This document shows, in pieces, positions 60,016 to 64,000 of a stretch of 64,000 bases of DNA. The stretch covers positions 1 to 64,000 of the forward strand of contig JAXDNJ010000040.1 of the NCBI GenBank assembly GCA_034669505.1, in the 5' to 3' direction. The DNA is from JAFASC01 sp034669505. Lineage in GTDB: Bacteria > Pseudomonadota > Alphaproteobacteria > Rhizobiales > Beijerinckiaceae. Positions within the stretch are counted from its first letter, which is position 1; every line of letters begins with the position of its first letter. The translations under genes were made by a program, and so were the position numbers. The notes beneath the pieces are model-generated. The model ran no database searches. It saw only the letters and a program-made list of their open reading frames with translations, and was not told the DNA's origin.

Positions 60016-62544
60016 CTACGCCAATCCGATTTGCCGGGTCGCACGCGGCGCGTTCGGCCCCTGCAGGAAGTAACGCGCCGCCACCGCATTCGCGAGACTC
60101 ATCAAATTCTGCTCGAAGGCAAGGATTTGGCGCCCCTCGAGCGTAATCGCGTCCGTGACGGCGACATCTGACGCGAGTTTCACCGCAAGTTTGCGCGGCT
60201 GCTCTAATATGCCGTTGTCGTCGATCACGGGCAGCGTCGCCAGATGCTCCTCGATCTGCTTTATCTGGAACGCGGCTGAGCGCGGATTGAACGGATCGAG
60301 CAGCACCATGTCCCGCACCGGCGCCGGTGCGACGCCGCCCATATAACGCGTACGATAGGTGATCTGCGAGTCGATCAGATCGAGGGCCACCTCGAGGTCG
60401 TCTGCCGTCGCACCATGCAGGGCGAAATTGCGCGCGAAGCGGAATGTGTTGATGCCGCGTTCGATGCGCTTGCCGAGATCGAGGAAGTGCCAGCCTGCGA
60501 GCCGGTTCATGTTCTCTTTGGCGAGGCCGGCGATCGCGTCGATCGTCTGCAGCGTGCGTTCGAGGCGCTGCTCGAGATCGATGTCGTGCGAGTCGCTGTC
60601 GACATCCGCAAGCCGCGCCTGCACCGTACCGATGAGGCGCCACATGTCTGAGGACAGGCGTTCGCGAATGACAGAGGCGGTGCGAGCCGCCTCATTGGCG
60701 AGCGATAGCGCTGAGCCGTAGCACTCGTCGTTTTCGTCCATCACTGCGCCGAGCAGAAAGGCGCGCGAATTCTTGCCGACCGCCTTGATCGGCTGCGCAC
60801 CCCAGGCGGCAAGCATGCGTTCGAGGCGCGTCACCGTGGCCGCGACGTCGCCGCGCATCGCATCGGCATCGATCAGCCGCGAGGCGAGACAGCGTGCAAT
60901 GCGCAGCGTCGCTTCGCAGCGTTCGAGATAGCGTCCGAGCCAGAACAGATTGTCGGCGGCGCGGCTCGGCAGCACGCCATACGTGCGGCGGATCGCGATC
61001 TTGTCGGGGGCCGGCAGCAGCGTGAACTTGTCGACGGGCCTGTCGGCGAGCACCCACACGTCCGCCGATTGCACGCCTTCGCCCATCGACACCGCGCGCG
61101 CGTCCAACCGGTCGGAGATGCGGCCGAAGCCGCCGGTCATCACGTGCCAATTGCCGTCCGCGCCGACCGCCGCATAGACGCGCAGCACGAAAGGCCGCGG
61201 CACCAGGTTGCCGTTCTCGAGCACCGGCGTGGTCGAGAGCTTCACCAGCTCCTGGCCGACGAAGTCGATGCCGCGCTCTTCGATCAGCCGAATGAGACGC
61301 GGCTTCGCGTCGCTGTCGACTTCCGCAGCGATGACCGGCTGGGCGACGGAAAATCCGGGCACACCTCGCCCGAACGCTCCGGCGATCGTCATGTCCTCGA
61401 GCTGCTCCAAGACATGGCGCCGCTCCTGCGGCTGGCCGCACCACCAAGTCGCGATATTCGGCAGCGTCAGGTCGGCGCCTGTCAGCCGGCGCGAAAGCTT
61501 TGGCAGGAAGCTCATCAGCGCCGGGGATTCCACGACGCCGGAGCCGAGCGCATTGGCGACGAGCACTTTACCGCCGCGGATCGCATCGACCAGACCCGAT
61601 GCGCCGAGACGCGAGTTCGCGTTGAGCTCGAGCGGATCGGCGTAATCTGCATCGATGCGCCGCCAGATCACGTCTGCGCGCTTCAAGCCGGCGATCGTGC
61701 GCACATGCGCGAGGCCGTCGCGCACGACGAGATCGGCGCCTTCAACAAGCAGGAAGCCGAGATAGCGCGCCAGATGCGCCTGCTCGAAATAGGTCTCGCT
61801 GTACGGACCGGGCGAGAGCAGGCAGATGCGCGGTTCGCTGCGTTCGGCGCTCGAGGCTAATCCTTCACGGAAGGAGCGGAAGAACGGCGCCAGGCGCTCG
61901 ACATTCATCTGCCGATAAAGTTCGGGAAAGGCGCGCGAGGAGACGAGGCGATTTTCAAGCGCGTACCCCATTCCCGACGGGGCCTGGCTGCGGTCGGAGA
62001 GCACCCACCAGCGTCCATCCGGCCCGCGGCCGAGATCGGCCGCGTAGAGATTCACGAAACGACCGCCCGGCGGCTTCACACCGACAAGAGGACGCAAATA
62101 ATCCGGGCTGCCGGTGATCGCCGCCGCGGGGATTGCGCCCTCGCGCACCAGCCGTCCTTCACCGTAAATATCAGCCAGGATTTGTTCGAGCAGGTCGGCA
62201 CGCTGACGGATTCCTGCCTCGATGCCGCGCCACTCGCTCTCCGGGATCAGCACCGGCAGATGGCTCAGCGGCCAAGCGCGATCATTCTTTTCGCCGTAGG
62301 CGCGATACGACACGCCCATATCGCGAATGTGCCGGTCGGCGGCGGCAAAGCCGCGCTCGAGTTCCCCTGGCTGGAGCGCTTCCAGGGCTTCGAAAAATCG
62401 CGTCCAATGCGCGTGCGGATGCCCGTCGCGATGCAAGAGCTCATCGGCAATATTGGCAAGTGGCAGATAACCGTCGAGTGTCAGCCGCCGCGAGGCTGTC
62501 TCTTGTGAGCGCTTGCGGCGCGGCGACTGCATGATCGGGCTCAC
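60016..62544 (-). CDS. Fusion of circularly permuted ATP-grasp type 2 and alpha-E domain
   Basis: An 842-aa fusion. Residues about 1-500 are the circularly permuted ATP-grasp (DUF404/DUF407) part, with IYGEGRLVREGAIPAAAI, FVNLYAADLGRGPDGRWWVL and the VLENGNLVPRPFVLRVYAAV region. Residues about 520-840 are the alpha-E (DUF403) domain, beginning LPSRAADNLFWLGRYLERCE and containing WHFLDLGKRIERGINTFRF and the RTRYMGGVAPAPVRDMVLLD segment. In most bacteria these are separate genes; here they are fused. This set was predicted (Iyer and colleagues) to make peptide or amide modifications together with transglutaminases. GTG start overlaps the upstream stop (GTGA). Confidence 0.9.
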   Translation of the reverse strand: MSPIMQSPRRKRSQETASRRLTLDGYLPLANIADELLHRDGHPHAHWTRFFEALEALQPGELERGFAAADRHIRDMGVSYRAYGEKNDRAWPLSHLPVLIPESEWRGIEAGIRQRADLLEQILADIYGEGRLVREGAIPAAAITGSPDYLRPLVGVKPPGGRFVNLYAADLGRGPDGRWWVLSDRSQAPSGMGYALENRLVSSRAFPELYRQMNVERLAPFFRSFREGLASSAERSEPRICLLSPGPYSETYFEQAHLARYLGFLLVEGADLVVRDGLAHVRTIAGLKRADVIWRRIDADYADPLELNANSRLGASGLVDAIRGGKVLVANALGSGVVESPALMSFLPKLSRRLTGADLTLPNIATWWCGQPQERRHVLEQLEDMTIAGAFGRGVPGFSVAQPVIAAEVDSDAKPRLIRLIEERGIDFVGQELVKLSTTPVLENGNLVPRPFVLRVYAAVGADGNWHVMTGGFGRISDRLDARAVSMGEGVQSADVWVLADRPVDKFTLLPAPDKIAIRRTYGVLPSRAADNLFWLGRYLERCEATLRIARCLASRLIDADAMRGDVAATVTRLERMLAAWGAQPIKAVGKNSRAFLLGAVMDENDECYGSALSLANEAARTASVIRERLSSDMWRLIGTVQARLADVDSDSHDIDLEQRLERTLQTIDAIAGLAKENMNRLAGWHFLDLGKRIERGINTFRFARNFALHGATADDLEVALDLIDSQITYRTRYMGGVAPAPVRDMVLLDPFNPRSAAFQIKQIEEHLATLPVIDDNGILEQPRKLAVKLASDVAVTDAITLEGRQILAFEQNLMSLANAVAARYFLQGPNAPRATRQIGLA

Positions 62545-64000
62545 AAATTCGGCGGACGGCGCAGATCGAGCGTCAGCGGGAACTCGCCCGGCCGCTCCTC
62601 AGGAGGCAGACTCACGAGGCCCGGAGTATGTCCGTGATCCTGGAACCGCGCGAGGCGGCGCGCTTCCGCCTCATACGAATTCACAGGGAAAGTGTCGTAG
62701 TTGCGCCCGCCGGGATGCGCGACATGATAGACGCAGCCGCCGAGCGAGCGTCCGGTCCAGGTGTCGATCACGTCGAAGGTCAGTGGCGCGTGGACGGGAA
62801 TTGTCGGATGCAAGCCCGAGGCCGGCTTCCAGGCTTTGAAGCGCACGCCGCCGACGCCCTCGCCCATCGTGCCGGCCGGACCCATCGGAACACGGCGGCC
62901 GTTGCAGGTGATGATGTGGCGGTTCGGCACATAGCCTTGCACTTTCACCTGCAAGCGTTCGACCGAGGAATCGACGAACCGCACCGTACCGCCTGCGACG
63001 CCTTCTTCGCCGAGGACGTGCCAGGGCTCCAGTGCCTGGCGGATTTCGAGCTTAACGCCGCCGTGCTCGATCGCGCCGCAGAACGGGAAGCGGAATTCGC
63101 GTTGCGCCTCGAACCAGACCGGATCGAACTTGTAACCGGCGGTCGCAAGATCGCTGAGGACGCCCAAAAAATCTTCCCAGACGAAATGCGGCAGCATGAA
63201 GCGGTCGTGCAACGTTGTTCCCCAGCGCACAAGCGCGCCGTCCTGCGGCTGACGCCAGAACCAGGCAAGCAACGCCCGCACGAGCAATTGCTGCGCAAGG
63301 CTCATCCGCGCATCGGGCGGCATTTCAAACGAGCGGAATTCCACCAGACCGAGGCGTCCGGTCGGACTATCGGGCGAATAAAGTTTGTCGATGCAGATTT
63401 CCGCGCGATGCGTGTTGCCGGTGACATCGACGAGCAGATTCCGGAAAAGCCTGTCGACGAGCCAGAGCGGGGGCGCGTGAACCGCGCGCGGCGTCGGCAC
63501 GTTAGCGAGCGCGATTTCGAGTTCGTACAAGCCTTCGTGCCGCGCCTCGTCAATGCGCGGCGCCTGACTCGTCGGACCGATAAAGAGGCCGGAGAAGAGA
63601 TACGACAGCGAAGGATGGCGCTGCCAGTAGAGCACGACACTTTTCAGAAGATCGGGCCGGCGCAGGAACGGCGAGTCGGCCGGCCTCGCGCCACCGACGA
63701 CAACGTGATTGCCGCCACCGGTGCCGGTATGGCGGCCATCGATCATGAATTTGTCGGCACCGAGGCGCGTCTGGCGTGCTTCTTCGTAGACGCCGCTCGT
63801 GATCTCGACGCAATCGCGCCAGGATGCCGCGGGATGAACGTTGACTTCGATGACACCGGGGTCGGGCGTCACCTTGATGGCATTGAGCCGCGGATCGTAA
63901 GGCGGCGCGTAGCCTTCCACGTGAATGGGCGCGTTGTTTTCTCGCGCGGCAGCTTCAACCGCGCCGAGCAGCTCGAGGTAATCTTCCAATCGCTTGACCG
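62541..64000 (-). CDS. Large transglutaminase-associated protein (DUF2126 C-terminal part), cut by window edge
   Basis: About 486 codons of the C-terminal portion. The DUF2126 region shows GADKFMIDGRHTGTGGGNHV (strong family signature), PSLSYLFSGLFIGPTSQAPR, VDVTGNTHRAEICIDKLYSP, GLVEFRSFEMPPDARMSLAQ and LTFDVIDTWTGRSLGGCVYH. The full protein usually has an N-terminal transglutaminase-like domain with the Cys-His-Asp triad, which lies outside the window. It is the first gene here of a GTGA-coupled operon with the ATP-grasp/alpha-E fusion. Confidence 0.93.
   Translation of the reverse strand, partial: VKRLEDYLELLGAVEAAARENNAPIHVEGYAPPYDPRLNAIKVTPDPGVIEVNVHPAASWRDCVEITSGVYEEARQTRLGADKFMIDGRHTGTGGGNHVVVGGARPADSPFLRRPDLLKSVVLYWQRHPSLSYLFSGLFIGPTSQAPRIDEARHEGLYELEIALANVPTPRAVHAPPLWLVDRLFRNLLVDVTGNTHRAEICIDKLYSPDSPTGRLGLVEFRSFEMPPDARMSLAQQLLVRALLAWFWRQPQDGALVRWGTTLHDRFMLPHFVWEDFLGVLSDLATAGYKFDPVWFEAQREFRFPFCGAIEHGGVKLEIRQALEPWHVLGEEGVAGGTVRFVDSSVERLQVKVQGYVPNRHIITCNGRRVPMGPAGTMGEGVGGVRFKAWKPASGLHPTIPVHAPLTFDVIDTWTGRSLGGCVYHVAHPGGRNYDTFPVNSYEAEARRLARFQDHGHTPGLVSLPPEERPGEFPLTLDLRRPPNL

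Overview
The window looks like a chromosomal segment of a GC-rich alphaproteobacterium of the Rhizobiales (Hyphomicrobiales). The indicators are a cyclic-glucan exporter of the NdvA type, an OpgG/OpgD-type glucan protein, a two-subunit methylmalonyl-CoA mutase, PilZ and DUF1488 proteins, a MotA-like/OmpA-like pair next to an inositol monophosphatase and tRNA-Ser, and a typical alphaproteobacterial hybrid kinase. Genus cannot be decided from the sequence alone. Three tRNAs are present: Leu-CAA, Ser-CGA and Ser-GGA.

Layout. 1-5.6 kb (minus): methylmalonyl-CoA mutase large subunit (cut by the window edge), a small exported protein, the mutase small subunit, an M20 peptidase and an orphan NMT1/TauA-like binding protein. 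5.7-9.4 kb (minus): an AT-richer, probably acquired module of Vsr endonuclease, C5-cytosine methyltransferase, ParB-like protein and a candidate PD-(D/E)XK nuclease. 9.9-15.6 kb: a glycine-rich exported protein, MarC, and a tightly packed minus-strand operon of a metzincin-type metalloprotease, a caspase-fold peptidase and two unknown proteins. 15.7-21 kb: NdvA-like ABC exporter, PilZ protein, small exported proteins and rlmN. 21.2-23.7 kb: a metallophosphoesterase and a trypsin-fold protease pair. 23.9-30.6 kb: an RsbQ-like hydrolase with a PAS hybrid kinase, small proteins, DedA-like and DsbB proteins, a decayed AraC/SRPBCC patch, ogt and tRNA-Leu. 30.8-32 kb: a subtilase.

32-46.7 kb is mostly housekeeping or metabolic: glcE-glcD (no glcF), opgD/opgG, a lutABC operon with a DUF29 gene inserted, an L,D-transpeptidase, thiE-like, Sel1-repeat, inositol monophosphatase, MotA-like and OmpA-like genes, and tRNA-Ser(CGA). 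47.4-57.4 kb, lying before ychF and tRNA-Ser(GGA), is accessory. It holds a frameshifted lipoprotein, a 581-aa protein of P47/TULIP-like appearance, an 826-aa Vps62-domain protein, and a divergent operon of acyl-CoA synthetase, acyl carrier protein, a second AMP-ligase and a short-chain dehydrogenase. 59-64 kb holds a transglutaminase gene with an apparent CTG start, facing a GTGA-coupled operon of a large transglutaminase-associated DUF2126 protein and an ATP-grasp/alpha-E fusion.

The most interesting content is several unexplained multi-gene modules: metalloprotease-caspase, phosphoesterase-trypsin, Vsr-Dcm-ParB-nuclease, Vps62/TULIP-like pair, and the acyl carrier protein-centred ligase cluster. 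The proteases at three separate places lack obvious signal peptides, so they may act inside the cell. All functional proposals rest on motifs read by eye; no database search was run.
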